64,000 nucleotides of DNA, from assembly GCA_035402645.1 (NCBI GenBank), contig DAONDQ010000004.1:1-64000 (forward strand). Direction: 5' to 3'. The notes beneath the pieces were generated by a model, which was not told the DNA's origin, did not search any database, and was given only the letters and a program-made list of their open reading frames with translations. Positions 32,065 through 40,210 of this stretch are shown here, one piece after another (position 1 is the stretch's first letter; each line of letters starts with the position of its first letter). The DNA comes from DAONDQ01 sp035402645 (GTDB taxonomy: Bacteria; Cloacimonadota; Cloacimonadia; Cloacimonadales; DAONDQ01). The position numbers were made by a program, and so were the translations under genes.

Positions 32065-32234
32065 AATCATGCTCTTGCGAGGTGCGTATGCTCACAATAG
32101 GGAGATTGAGTTATCCCAATCCGCCTATGGTGAGCATGGGGTGTTTCCACCTACCTTGCCCAACCATCCGATTATAGTGTCGGAACTTCCATAGGACGAG
32201 TGAATCGAACCCACAAGGAGTTATCTCGCCCTAT
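32038..32234 (-). ncRNA. Candidate structured RNA ending at an intrinsic terminator
   Basis: The 197 bp carry no leftward ORF and fold, read leftward, into: a tRNA-like element (32234-32191; 7-bp ATAGGGC/GTCCTAT stem, a small GAG-ATAA-CTC hairpin and an arm with TTCGATT in its loop), hairpin CCGA/TCGG (32183-32168), a GNRA hairpin GGTG-GAAA-CACC (32151-32140), a long stem GCTCAC/GTGAGC plus five more pairs with an inner GATTG/CAATC hairpin (32135-32090), and the terminator. A stable RNA or a leader is possible. No promoter is identified; the first bases overlap the end of the 214-aa gene. Confidence 0.35.
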
Positions 32235-32865
32235 CGTTCTTTTCAGCTTCCGCAGCCATCTCGGACATCTTGTCGTCGGGCTTTTGGAAGGTGGCTATCT
32301 CTGCTTCAATCGTTTCCTTTGAAGGCAGATCTTCGTCAAGAGGCACTGAGCAAGTCGTCACCTTCGGGGCATGCCAACTGTACTTCTTACCTTCGATGAA
32401 GATAACCTTTATTGTTGCAGATTTGCCAATCAACGCTCTGAGGGGTTTCGCCTCATACAGTGCTGATTTGTTGTTCAGATAATAAGGAACGAATCCATGG
32501 TCGGGAAGCCACAGAAGGAACTCCACTCCGCACATACAACCGGAGTCTTGGACTCCTGCTTCTGCTTGGATTTTGGCGAACGCTTCTGACTTCGGATCGT
32601 GGATTATTTCCATGTTATCGCCGGTACGAATCGCTTTGGGACGCCATGCAATGACTAAGCAATCAAATGACTGTCCCAAGTCAAGGGTATCCTGTCCATC
32701 AACAAGAGCAAAATGCCCCATTGGGAACTTGCCCGATTTAACAAGATTGCTTGATGCCCCATAGAGTTGAATCCTCTTGAAGCCTGTTGATCCGGCAATC
32801 GAATTAAATACGGAGTCATCATAGACGGCAACCGCATTTTCCTGTTTCACTATTTCATTTTCCAT
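32221..32865 (-). CDS. Hypothetical protein, possibly ssDNA-binding
   Basis: 214 aa. Start MENEIVKQENAVAVYDD has a clear ribosome site (CAGGAAACAAGAAC). Residues 28-175 are beta-rich (FKRIQLYGASSNLVKSG, DCLVIAWRPKAI, EFLLWLPDHGFVPYYL); the C-terminal 30 residues are acidic and helical. A beta domain with an acidic tail beside replication genes would fit a phage single-stranded DNA-binding protein, but no OB-fold motif is certain, so this is only a suggestion. Confidence 0.7.
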   Translation of the reverse strand: MENEIVKQENAVAVYDDSVFNSIAGSTGFKRIQLYGASSNLVKSGKFPMGHFALVDGQDTLDLGQSFDCLVIAWRPKAIRTGDNMEIIHDPKSEAFAKIQAEAGVQDSGCMCGVEFLLWLPDHGFVPYYLNNKSALYEAKPLRALIGKSATIKVIFIEGKKYSWHAPKVTTCSVPLDEDLPSKETIEAEIATFQKPDDKMSEMAAEAEKNDRAR

Positions 32866-32896
32866 GTTCTTGTTTCCTGTTTCTTTTGGCAGATTA

Positions 32897-32941
32897 GCCG
32901 AAGTAACGTTAAGTACACTAAGTGGATAACGTTACTTCGGC
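32897..32941 (-). other. 15-bp perfect stem-loop between two genes
   Basis: GCCGAAGTAACGTTA (32897-32911) and its exact complement (32927-32941) enclose a 15-nt loop. It lies 15 bp after the ParB-like gene and 31 bp before the start of the 214-aa gene on the transcribed minus strand. No T run follows, so it is more likely an RNA processing (RNase III-type) or stabilising element than a terminator. The stem end TAACGTTA is itself palindromic. Confidence 0.8.
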
Positions 32942-32955
32942 ATCACCTGAACTTG

Positions 32956-33951
32956 TTATGCGATCTTGATTCCGACGGAAGCGGCATCCTTCTTAGCCTG
33001 CTCTGCTTCCTTCTGAAGTTTGGCAATCTTTGCCTCGGCGTTCTCGTACTTCTTCTGAACGGTTTCCTTGATACGCCTTTCCTTCGCTTCGGCGAGAGCC
33101 TTCTTACGGGCTTCGTACTTGGCGAGAGATTCGGCAATCGCGGCTTTGTCCATTTTCAGAACCCAGCGAATCGCAAGTGCGAATCCATCGGCAGGAGTAC
33201 CGGCGTTTTCCTCTTTGCAGAGTTTCGCGCCAATAGCCGGTGATTCATATTCACCCTTGATTTCGGCAGGTTTCCTCATGACAGGAATTGCCACGAATTC
33301 TTCCGGCTGACCGTCCTTGCCTTCGCGACGTGCCTTGTCGAGTTCCTTCTTCCTTGATTCAACAAGGGGAACGAATTCAACGGGAGGAAGAGTCATGGCT
33401 CTGTCAAGGAAAGCTGCGATTTCGCCTTCGGGTAGCTTGCTGAGTGCATACGCATTACCGAGTTTGATTTCACCGCTATCAACGGAGTCCTGTACTTCCT
33501 TGGGAAGAGTAAGGAGACCAAAGCGTTCTGAAATCCATGCCGTTGATTTGCAAATCTTCTGAGCGAGATCGGCAACGGTCATGAGAGGGTAGACGGAAAG
33601 CATACGCTTGAGACCTTTGGCGTACTCAACGGGCTTTGTGTCGACCTTCTGAATATTCGCAACAATCTGAGTTTCAAGAGCTTCTGCCTCTGAAACATCG
33701 AGGATCTGAACAGGTATCTCAATCAAACCTGCCCTCTTTGCGCCTGTATAGCGATGGAGACCATCAACGATACAGAATTTCCCCGCATTTTCGCCGTCGC
33801 GGAGTTCACGGACGCTAATGGGATTTACGATTCCCTTAGCCTTAATCGATTCTGCAATCTCCTGGAACTGTTCTGATTCCTCATTTACTGAGCGCAGAGC
33901 GACGGGAGATTCGACGATCTGATCCAGTTTGAGTGTCGCAAGTTTTGACAT
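32956..33951 (-). CDS. ParB-like DNA-binding protein 3
   Basis: 331 aa from ATG 33951 (AAGGAGTTGCAA upstream). ParB signature: DQIVESPVALRSVNEESEQF, IAESIKAKGIVNPISVR, then VDGLHRYTGAKRA (about 66-78; the usual GHRR is GLHR), ANIQKVDTKPVEYAKGLKRM and a helix-turn-helix with VADLAQKICKSTAWISERFG (about 125-144). C-terminal third is a Lys/Glu/Ala coiled coil (280-325), preceded by AIRWVLKMD, similar to the Trp motif in the other two ParB-like proteins. First gene of the leftward unit from the divergent promoter. Confidence 0.88.
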   Translation of the reverse strand: MSKLATLKLDQIVESPVALRSVNEESEQFQEIAESIKAKGIVNPISVRELRDGENAGKFCIVDGLHRYTGAKRAGLIEIPVQILDVSEAEALETQIVANIQKVDTKPVEYAKGLKRMLSVYPLMTVADLAQKICKSTAWISERFGLLTLPKEVQDSVDSGEIKLGNAYALSKLPEGEIAAFLDRAMTLPPVEFVPLVESRKKELDKARREGKDGQPEEFVAIPVMRKPAEIKGEYESPAIGAKLCKEENAGTPADGFALAIRWVLKMDKAAIAESLAKYEARKKALAEAKERRIKETVQKKYENAEAKIAKLQKEAEQAKKDAASVGIKIA

Positions 33952-34339
33952 TTGCAACTCCTTTCTCGTGATTGTTCAATCATTGCACTTTTAAGGAAAC
34001 AATAATCATAATCATCAAAACAGAATTCCGGCAATCTTCTGATTGTGATTATCAATATAGTTCCTTCCGTCAATGTACTATACTACAATATATAAGAAAA
34101 AACAAGTAAGGTTACAAACTTACTAAAAAACAGTTTGAAATACGTTTATATATATGGTATATATTACAATATTTAGCAATCTATAAATATTTGTAAGTTA
34201 GTAAGTTAGTAAGTTAAATAATACTTGTTTTTTACCTTATATTGTAGTATAGTACATTGTAAGGAATTTACCCGTTGCAGAATCACAATCATAAGCATTT
34301 CAAAATTGATTGTGATTATTTAAAAAGATTGGCTAATCA
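33952..34339. promoter_or_regulatory. Divergent promoter region with large inverted repeat
   Basis: Leftward promoter: TTGTTT (34105-34100), 17 bp, TATAGT (34082-34077). Rightward promoter: TTGTTT (34225-34230), 17 bp, TATAGT (34248-34253). Both spacers end TTGTAG and both -10 boxes continue ACATTG, so the two arms form an imperfect inverted repeat of about 75 bp each side. Between them are TTAGTAAGT repeats (34198-34214), ACTTACTAA (34118-34126) and an AT-rich core. 12-mers of the type GATTrTGATTAT lie outside (34002-34013 inverted, 34041-34052, 34281-34292 inverted, 34308-34319). It serves ParB-like 3 leftward and the primase-helicase rightward. Confidence 0.75.
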
Positions 34340-36979
34340 ATGCGTAGTGATGTCGTTAAAAAATTTCTAACTGCCCAAACTCATTCTGACCTCGCGATGA
34401 TTTACGAATCATTCATGCAGTGTCATGTACTTGTTTCATCAGATGGCTCAACTAATAGGGATGGAGCAACCTTTACAAATGGAATTGAAACATGGTATCC
34501 ATTTGTTATATCTGACAATGAGTCTGATTCAAAAATCATTAACTTCAATTTTGATGCCCACGTAGAAGGTATAGGCTTAACTGGTTGGGATTGGAAGAAC
34601 AAGTTATCCCGATGGGTAGCCTTCGACTTCGATTCTATTGTTGGGCATAAGAAAGGACTTACCGATGGAGAAATCAAAGAGATCAGTGGTTCTATTGCAG
34701 AAATCGATTACGTCACCATTCGTAAGTCTACTGGGGGAAAAGGACTTCACATCTATGTTACACTCAATCCTCCGATCCCAACTACTAATCGCTCGGAACA
34801 TGCAGCCCTTGCGAGAGCCATCTTACATAAAATATCAGCCCAAAGTGGAGTTCCACTTAAAGACAAAGTAGATATTTGTGGCGGTAATATGTTTGTTTGG
34901 CATCGTAAGATGACCAAAGAGAATCAAGGCTTACTTCTCATTAAACAAGGTAAGCCACTTGATGATGTTCCCAACTGGAAAGATCAGATTGATTTCGTAA
35001 TCGGAGGCAAACCTAGAGTAAAAGACTTTGATGGTGTTGCCACTGCTAAGATTGATATTGCCATTGATGAAGAACATAAGAAGTTAATCAACTTTTTACA
35101 GGAAAGGCGAGCGATGTGGTATTGGGATGGCGACAAACATATGCTTGTTTGTCATACAGCCGATCTTGCTGATGCCCACAAAGAGATGAATCTTCGTGGC
35201 ATCTTCCGAACGGTTGCAACGGGTAAAAACCGTCCCGATATTAATTGTTTCGCCTTTCCTCTTCGTCAAGGTGGTTGGGTTGTAAGACGATTTGGAGCAG
35301 GTACGGCAGAAGATACAAATTGGGATTTAGATGATAAGAATTGGAGAAAATGTTATTTCAATGTCGATGCCGATATTAAAACTGCATCTCAAACATTCGG
35401 AGGAATAGAACATACTTCCGGTGCTTATGTATTTAAAACCGCTGATGAAGCAGGATTAGCTGCATCTGCTTTAGGTGTTCACTTAGCACTACCCGACATA
35501 GCTAATTATTGTACTGCTTCAATCAAAGAACATAAAGATGGTAGACTCATAGTATCTATTGAGGATAAAGAGCATAAGATTCCACAATCAGAGATGCAAG
35601 GTTGGATCAAAGAGAAAGCTACTTGGAAAAGATTATATATCAAACCTAGAACAGTTAAAGCTAAAGAAGATAATTCATCTTATGATGATTTCATTAGACA
35701 TTTAGTATCTCCAAGTGGAGAAGATTATGGTTGGGCATTAAGAACAGAAGAAGGTTGGAACTTCGAAGCACTGGCACACGTTCGATTGGTTCTTGAATCA
35801 ATGGGACTACCTACTCAAGAGGTACGTGATGCATTAGGTAATAGTGTTATGAAATGTTGGAAGATAGTTAATATACCATTTAAAGATGAATATCCGGGCG
35901 GTAGACAATGGAACAGGAACTCCGCTCAAATACGATTCCAACCATCACTTGATGTTACTTTAGACTTAGCAAAGAAGTGTCCAAGTTGGTGGAGAATACT
36001 TAGTCATTGTGGAGCAGGTCTTGATGATATTGTCAAGATGAATGATTGGGCTAAAAGCAACAACATTCACTCCGGTGCTGAGTATCTAATCACTTGGATA
36101 GCGTCGATGTTCCAAGAACCAACTGAACCTCTCCCATACTTGTTCTTCTACGGACCTCAGAATAGTGGTAAGAGTATATTCCATGAGGCATTATCTCTAT
36201 TGGTTACTAATGGAATAGTTAAAGCAGATAACGCTTTGATTAATAAATCGGGATTCAATGCAGAGATGGAGTCCGCGGTACTATGCGTTGTTGAGGAAAT
36301 CAATTTGGCTAAGAGTAGAGAAGCAGCTAACCGAATAAAGGATTGGGTTACTGCTAGGGATATAATGATTCATAGGAAAGGCAAGACACCTTATATGATG
36401 CCTAATGTATCACATTGGGTACAAATGAGTAATGATCATGATGCCTGTCCTATATTTCCCGGCGATACTCGAATAGTAGTTCTATTCGTTGATAAATTGA
36501 ATATCATCATACCTAAGAAGAAGTTGATTGATTCACTAATCGAAGAAGCAAGGGACTTCATGGCTTACATAATTAATTATAATCTTCCGGAGTCCTTCGA
36601 CCGCTTGAATGTACCAGTGATTGCAACATCCGACAAGATGAATATTGAACAATCTAATAAGAGTATGTTAGAGATGTTCATAGATGATGAATGTTTCCGT
36701 TGTGATGGTGAAATGATTAAGTTCAGTGAGTTCTGTGATAAATTTATGGAATGGCTTGGACCTACAACAGAGTTTTGGTCTAAGCAGAAGATTGGGAAAG
36801 AACTCCCTCCTATGTTCCCTAAAGGTAGGTTACCTCAGAGTGGTCAGTTCTATGTAGGTAATATTACTTTCGATGCGGAAATCAAATCGACAGGTAAGTG
36901 TGTTGTATTGGGTGATAAGTTAATTAAACAAGAAACAGTAATATCAGAGGCGGTAGTTCATGAATCAAAACTTATTTGA
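34340..36979 (+). CDS. Primase-helicase (AEP primase fused to SF3 helicase)
   Basis: 879 aa. N-terminal archaeo-eukaryotic primase domain with catalytic WVAFDFDS (about residues 90-97) and KSTGGKGLHIYV (about 128-139). C-terminal SF3/D5-type helicase: Walker A FYGPQNSGKS (about 602-611), Walker B AVLCVVEEIN (about 645-654), sensor-like HWVQMSNDHD (about 693) and DTRIVVLFVD. Makes primers and unwinds DNA at the fork. A D5-like linker lies at about 480-590. Start ATG at 34340 is not preceded by a strong Shine-Dalgarno (AAAAAGATTGGC), so another start nearby is possible but none is obvious. Confidence 0.92.
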   Translation: MRSDVVKKFLTAQTHSDLAMIYESFMQCHVLVSSDGSTNRDGATFTNGIETWYPFVISDNESDSKIINFNFDAHVEGIGLTGWDWKNKLSRWVAFDFDSIVGHKKGLTDGEIKEISGSIAEIDYVTIRKSTGGKGLHIYVTLNPPIPTTNRSEHAALARAILHKISAQSGVPLKDKVDICGGNMFVWHRKMTKENQGLLLIKQGKPLDDVPNWKDQIDFVIGGKPRVKDFDGVATAKIDIAIDEEHKKLINFLQERRAMWYWDGDKHMLVCHTADLADAHKEMNLRGIFRTVATGKNRPDINCFAFPLRQGGWVVRRFGAGTAEDTNWDLDDKNWRKCYFNVDADIKTASQTFGGIEHTSGAYVFKTADEAGLAASALGVHLALPDIANYCTASIKEHKDGRLIVSIEDKEHKIPQSEMQGWIKEKATWKRLYIKPRTVKAKEDNSSYDDFIRHLVSPSGEDYGWALRTEEGWNFEALAHVRLVLESMGLPTQEVRDALGNSVMKCWKIVNIPFKDEYPGGRQWNRNSAQIRFQPSLDVTLDLAKKCPSWWRILSHCGAGLDDIVKMNDWAKSNNIHSGAEYLITWIASMFQEPTEPLPYLFFYGPQNSGKSIFHEALSLLVTNGIVKADNALINKSGFNAEMESAVLCVVEEINLAKSREAANRIKDWVTARDIMIHRKGKTPYMMPNVSHWVQMSNDHDACPIFPGDTRIVVLFVDKLNIIIPKKKLIDSLIEEARDFMAYIINYNLPESFDRLNVPVIATSDKMNIEQSNKSMLEMFIDDECFRCDGEMIKFSEFCDKFMEWLGPTTEFWSKQKIGKELPPMFPKGRLPQSGQFYVGNITFDAEIKSTGKCVVLGDKLIKQETVISEAVVHESKLI

Positions 36980-37847
36980 TATGTTTGAAAGATTAGAAGG
37001 ACACGATACTAAAGTAACCACTAGAGAAGTAGCGGTTAAAGCACCATTTGGATATCCAGGTGGTAAGAGTCGTAGTGTGGAGCATATACTTCCGCATTTA
37101 CCATATAACGGCAAATACGTCGAGATATTTGGTGGAAGCGGAATTATACTACTCAATCGTAGACCGGATAAGATGGAAGTATATAACGATAAATATGGTG
37201 GAGTAGTGAACTTCTATCGATGCATTAAAGATCCAATAAAACTAAAGGCTCTGATTGATTACTTAGAACTCACTTTGAAATCTAGAGAAATGTTCCTTGA
37301 TTCTCAAGATTTGATTGTTACCAGTAAAGATGATGTAGAACGTGCAGCTAACTGGTATTACATGATTATGCACTCATTCTCAAAACTGGGACGTAATTTC
37401 GGTCGTGATTTAAATAAAACATCACACGGCATTGACAGTCATTTTCCTATATTTAAACAAACACACAATAGATTGAAAAATGTTTTAATTGAGAATCTAG
37501 ATTGGACAACTTGTATAAAGGACTTCGACAGTTATGATACGGTCTTCTACTGCGATCCACCATACATGAATACTACTACAAGCGGTAATCTGTATGAGCA
37601 TGGTATGTCAATTAAAGACCACACTAATTTGTGTGAGATGATTTTCCAATCAAAGGGATTCTTTGCATTAAGTGGATATGAAAATGAAATGTATTCGACA
37701 TTCCCTTGGGATGATATTCAAGTGTGGGATGTAAATGTTTCTATGACCGCTCAAGCATTTTCAGATACAAACAATTTCGCAGATAAGAAGGATCAAATCA
37801 CACGTGGAAAACGAACAGAAAGACTCTACATCAAATATGCAAGATGA
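36960..37847 (+). CDS. D12-class N6-adenine DNA methyltransferase
   Basis: 295 aa. N-terminal PFGYPGGKSR (about residues 29-38) and VEIFGGSGIILL (about 53-64) bind S-adenosylmethionine; the catalytic motif is CDPPYMN near residue 200. Order and spacing match Dam-like (alpha class) methyltransferases. No cognate endonuclease is next to it, so it probably protects phage DNA from host restriction or marks it for other phage proteins. Starts within the last 20 bases of the primase gene, preceded by AGAGGCGGTAGTTC. Confidence 0.92.
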   Translation: MNQNLFDMFERLEGHDTKVTTREVAVKAPFGYPGGKSRSVEHILPHLPYNGKYVEIFGGSGIILLNRRPDKMEVYNDKYGGVVNFYRCIKDPIKLKALIDYLELTLKSREMFLDSQDLIVTSKDDVERAANWYYMIMHSFSKLGRNFGRDLNKTSHGIDSHFPIFKQTHNRLKNVLIENLDWTTCIKDFDSYDTVFYCDPPYMNTTTSGNLYEHGMSIKDHTNLCEMIFQSKGFFALSGYENEMYSTFPWDDIQVWDVNVSMTAQAFSDTNNFADKKDQITRGKRTERLYIKYAR

Positions 37848-37974
37848 TGAGTGTGATGCTCCCATCTGTTGTATATGCGGTAATCCAGTAGATAAGTCGG
37901 ATGTAAAACCCGGCTCTACTGTATGTTATTATTGTTGGAGGGATTATAAAAATGATCAAAACGATTTTGAATGA
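37837..37974 (+). CDS. 45-aa zinc-finger protein
   Basis: 45 aa, beginning MQDDECDAPICCICGNPVDK and ending YYCWRDYKNDQNDFE. Cys pairs CCICG and CYYCW form a four-Cys finger. Start lies in the end of the methyltransferase gene and the end overlaps the next start by 23 nt. A weak purine stretch (AGAAAGAC) is upstream. The compact Cys pattern supports it as real. Confidence 0.65.
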   Translation: MQDDECDAPICCICGNPVDKSDVKPGSTVCYYCWRDYKNDQNDFE

Positions 37975-38449
37975 AGAACCAGTAGAGATGGAAACATCAA
38001 CCACTGTGATGCGTCCTATTACTTTGCATGGGTTAAATTACGATAATAGTGAATTTAAAGCTAAATGCCATACTGTATGGCATAAAAATTCAAATGAACA
38101 CTATATTACAATTCATCAAGATAAGAACCTCATGATTTGGGGAGGCACTAAGAACTTCGATAATTTGATTGAAATGGTGATGATAATACTGAACGCTAAC
38201 ACATTCATAGCTAAGGCAAATAGTCTAATAGCTTTCGTCGTCCACACATCAGAACCAGTAAATGGATTAACTGGTGTTACATTCTCTAATAATGATTTTA
38301 AAATATTTATAAATGTTAGAGTTATGCCGGATGGTATAATCATTTATTTTAATGATTATATAATCGGAGTAAATGGTAAATCATTGGATCTTAATAAAAT
38401 AGTGGAATTCATAGTAATTGGAAAATACTTATATGAAACATCTAAATGA
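37952..38449 (+). CDS. Hypothetical protein
   Basis: 165 aa. TTGGAGGGATTATAAAA precedes the ATG. Alternating beta strands (HEYITIH-type pattern: NEHYITIHQDKNLMIWGG, then FKIFINVRVMPDGIIIYF) with a helix between them; no catalytic motif. Follows the zinc-finger gene and precedes the dead exonuclease. No family recognised. Confidence 0.75.
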   Translation: MIKTILNEEPVEMETSTTVMRPITLHGLNYDNSEFKAKCHTVWHKNSNEHYITIHQDKNLMIWGGTKNFDNLIEMVMIILNANTFIAKANSLIAFVVHTSEPVNGLTGVTFSNNDFKIFINVRVMPDGIIIYFNDYIIGVNGKSLDLNKIVEFIVIGKYLYETSK

Positions 38450-39032
38450 TAATTTACTATGTGTAGTTACGACCTTCTTAACAGGTCCGGATCATCAGCG
38501 CGATGATATACTGCAAATATGTATTACTCCTTTAGATCGATTCCTTAAGGTTGATGGTTCAATCGCACCATTTATAGCTACTATGAATCCACGTCGAGGC
38601 AACTGTGATAAAGATTGGTTAGGCAATGACTTCAGCAAGATGGAACAACTAATACGTAACGGCATCGATCCGGATTTCGTACAAGACCAATTAGAGAAAT
38701 GGTTTGTTAAGTACCGCATAAGAGAAACGAAACTCATTATGCCGTTAGCTTATAATTGGGCATTATCTCGTTCATTCCTAATTGATTGGTTGAGCATTGA
38801 TTCATTCAATGGTTACTTCGACTATCGTTATAGAGATATAATGACCGCTTCGATATACTGCAATGATAGAGCCTACTGGCATGAAGAAGATTATCCTTAT
38901 CCTAAACACAATTTGACTTATATATGTAATCAATGTGGCGTTGATTACAAGAAGTCTAACGATATAATGCAACAAAGTATGGCGATAGCTGCTTGTTATC
39001 GTCAAATGATGGGAGTGTTTATAGGAGTATGA
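38433..39032 (+). CDS. Catalytically dead DnaQ-like exonuclease paralogue
   Basis: 199 aa from ATG 38433. It aligns along most of its length with the DnaQ-type exonuclease at 40501-41079: CVVTTFLTG versus CAIDTETSG, DDILQICITPLDRF versus HEVLSLCIMPVNDKF, PLAYNWALSRSFL versus PLGHNISFDLMFL, FDYRYRDIM versus FHYRFKDSM and ACYRQMMGVF versus LCYKKMLGML. All five catalytic residues are lost (D12 to T13, E14 to F15, D101 to S112, H166 to N176, D171 to Q181). A CNQC pair is new. A binding or regulatory role is inferred. Confidence 0.7.
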   Translation: MKHLNDNLLCVVTTFLTGPDHQRDDILQICITPLDRFLKVDGSIAPFIATMNPRRGNCDKDWLGNDFSKMEQLIRNGIDPDFVQDQLEKWFVKYRIRETKLIMPLAYNWALSRSFLIDWLSIDSFNGYFDYRYRDIMTASIYCNDRAYWHEEDYPYPKHNLTYICNQCGVDYKKSNDIMQQSMAIAACYRQMMGVFIGV

Positions 39033-39304
39033 ATTTCTTTTTACAACTTAAACGGTTTCTACTTAGACTTAGGCTATTTGATGATTCTCCCGAACAGTGG
39101 AGATACTTTTATTTCGATACCGAAATAAGTTTTGGTTGGCTAAGGAATATTAGAATAGCTTACTGTCTAGACGAGAGAGCCAAAAGGCGTGATTGGTTAA
39201 TCGAGTATTTAAGTTGGCGATTGGAATTATATTATTTTAAAGAATATGATGGTGAAAATGTTTCACTACAAAGGAAATACAAATGGACAAGATACAAAAT
39301 GTAA
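39029..39304 (+). CDS. Hypothetical basic protein
   Basis: 91 aa from ATG 39029 (ATGA overlap). Very rich in Arg, Lys, Trp and Tyr (FFLQLKRFLLRLRLF, then RRDWLIEYLSWRLELYYF). Amphipathic helices are likely and it could associate with membrane or nucleic acid. No family recognised. Confidence 0.7.
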   Translation: MNFFLQLKRFLLRLRLFDDSPEQWRYFYFDTEISFGWLRNIRIAYCLDERAKRRDWLIEYLSWRLELYYFKEYDGENVSLQRKYKWTRYKM

Positions 39305-39573
39305 ACACATACTATGCTAGTTATAATCTGTGTTTTATTTGTTTAAAGAATAATATACCATTCACGCATTGTAGTGGCAATTTTAAATTTGAAAATAATA
39401 CTTTAATCAGTTATGGTGAGGTTATAGGTATACCTCAAATCGATGGAACATATCAAATCATTGGAGAACCATTTAGTCCAGTACAAGGTAAACACTACGC
39501 AGTAATACGTAGATATAACGATTATGTGAAAGGAAAGGTGGAACGTGAGAATTTGTCTAATTGTGAAGGATGA
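39283..39573 (+). CDS. Hypothetical protein with CxxC
   Basis: 96 aa. AAAGGAAATACAA precedes the ATG. NLCFICLKNN (about residues 16-25) gives a Cys pair and PFTHCSGNF a third Cys; the rest is beta-rich (GEVIGIPQIDGTYQIIGEP). Overlaps the glycosyltransferase gene by 29 nt. Unknown function. Confidence 0.7.
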   Translation: MDKIQNVNTYYASYNLCFICLKNNIPFTHCSGNFKFENNTLISYGEVIGIPQIDGTYQIIGEPFSPVQGKHYAVIRRYNDYVKGKVERENLSNCEG

Positions 39574-40210
39574 GTATCCATGTTATTTAGATGAATGGTT
39601 GAATCATCACGAGAAACTCGGAAAGATAACCATCTACAATAATGGTAGGGATATTGACGTGATTCCTCAATTTGGATTAGAAGTAATACCATTTCCAGGA
39701 AATCAAGTCCAGTTGAACGCATACAATCATATGGCTAAAAGATACCCAAATGATTATATTCTCTTTATTGATTCAGATGAATTCTTCTTCAGCAACTATG
39801 ATGTAGAGCAACTCGAAGCCGAATGTTGTATGCATGGTGCGTTAGCTTTCAACTGGCAAATGTATGGCAGTAGCGGATTGTTGAAGCACGACAATGGCTC
39901 GCAACTTACCAAATTCACCAAGAAATTACCCGAATACCACGTTGTTAATCGTCAGTTCAAGACACTGGTGCAGGGAAAGAACGTGATGCATTTCAGCAAT
40001 CCACATGAAGCTAAGTTGCGTACAGGCGCGTACAATCGTCCTACTAAGTTAGGTTGGACTCAAGATGTAGATATAACGTTAGGTTATATAAATCATTATT
40101 TCCTTCGCAGTAGGGAGGAGTTTGAGCTAAAAATTAAGAAGGGTAGAGCCGATACAACAAGTAAGAGAACTATTGGAGAGTTCTTAGCAATAAATAGGGA
40201 GTGCGTATGA
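39545..40210 (+). CDS. Family 2/92-type glycosyltransferase
   Basis: 221 aa. MRICLIVKDEYPCYLDEWLN opens with the pattern of short GT2-like enzymes (PF13704 type); nucleotide-sugar/metal site FIDSDEFF (about residues 74-81), then LAFNWQMYGSSG and a late INHYFLRSREEFELKIKKG with the H-Y and RS-EEF-K elements of the family. It would transfer a sugar from a nucleotide donor, to DNA bases, virion protein or host surface; no modified-base synthesis gene is seen, so the acceptor is open. Confidence 0.82.
   Translation: MRICLIVKDEYPCYLDEWLNHHEKLGKITIYNNGRDIDVIPQFGLEVIPFPGNQVQLNAYNHMAKRYPNDYILFIDSDEFFFSNYDVEQLEAECCMHGALAFNWQMYGSSGLLKHDNGSQLTKFTKKLPEYHVVNRQFKTLVQGKNVMHFSNPHEAKLRTGAYNRPTKLGWTQDVDITLGYINHYFLRSREEFELKIKKGRADTTSKRTIGEFLAINRECV

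Noticed and set aside
32088..32177. Plus-strand ORF after GAGGTGCGT (starts MLTIGRLSYP)
   Set aside because: It has the leader-like site but lies opposite a strongly structured minus-strand region and within a leftward operon; 29 codons and no partner genes on that strand.
32191..32234. A full tRNA
   Set aside because: T-loop-like sequence and a 7-bp stem are present, but only 44 nt, no anticodon arm and no room for one; kept only as a tRNA-like element.
33952..34339. Integrase or attachment site
   Set aside because: No integrase gene and no core-type direct repeat seen; the structure is explained by divergent promoters.
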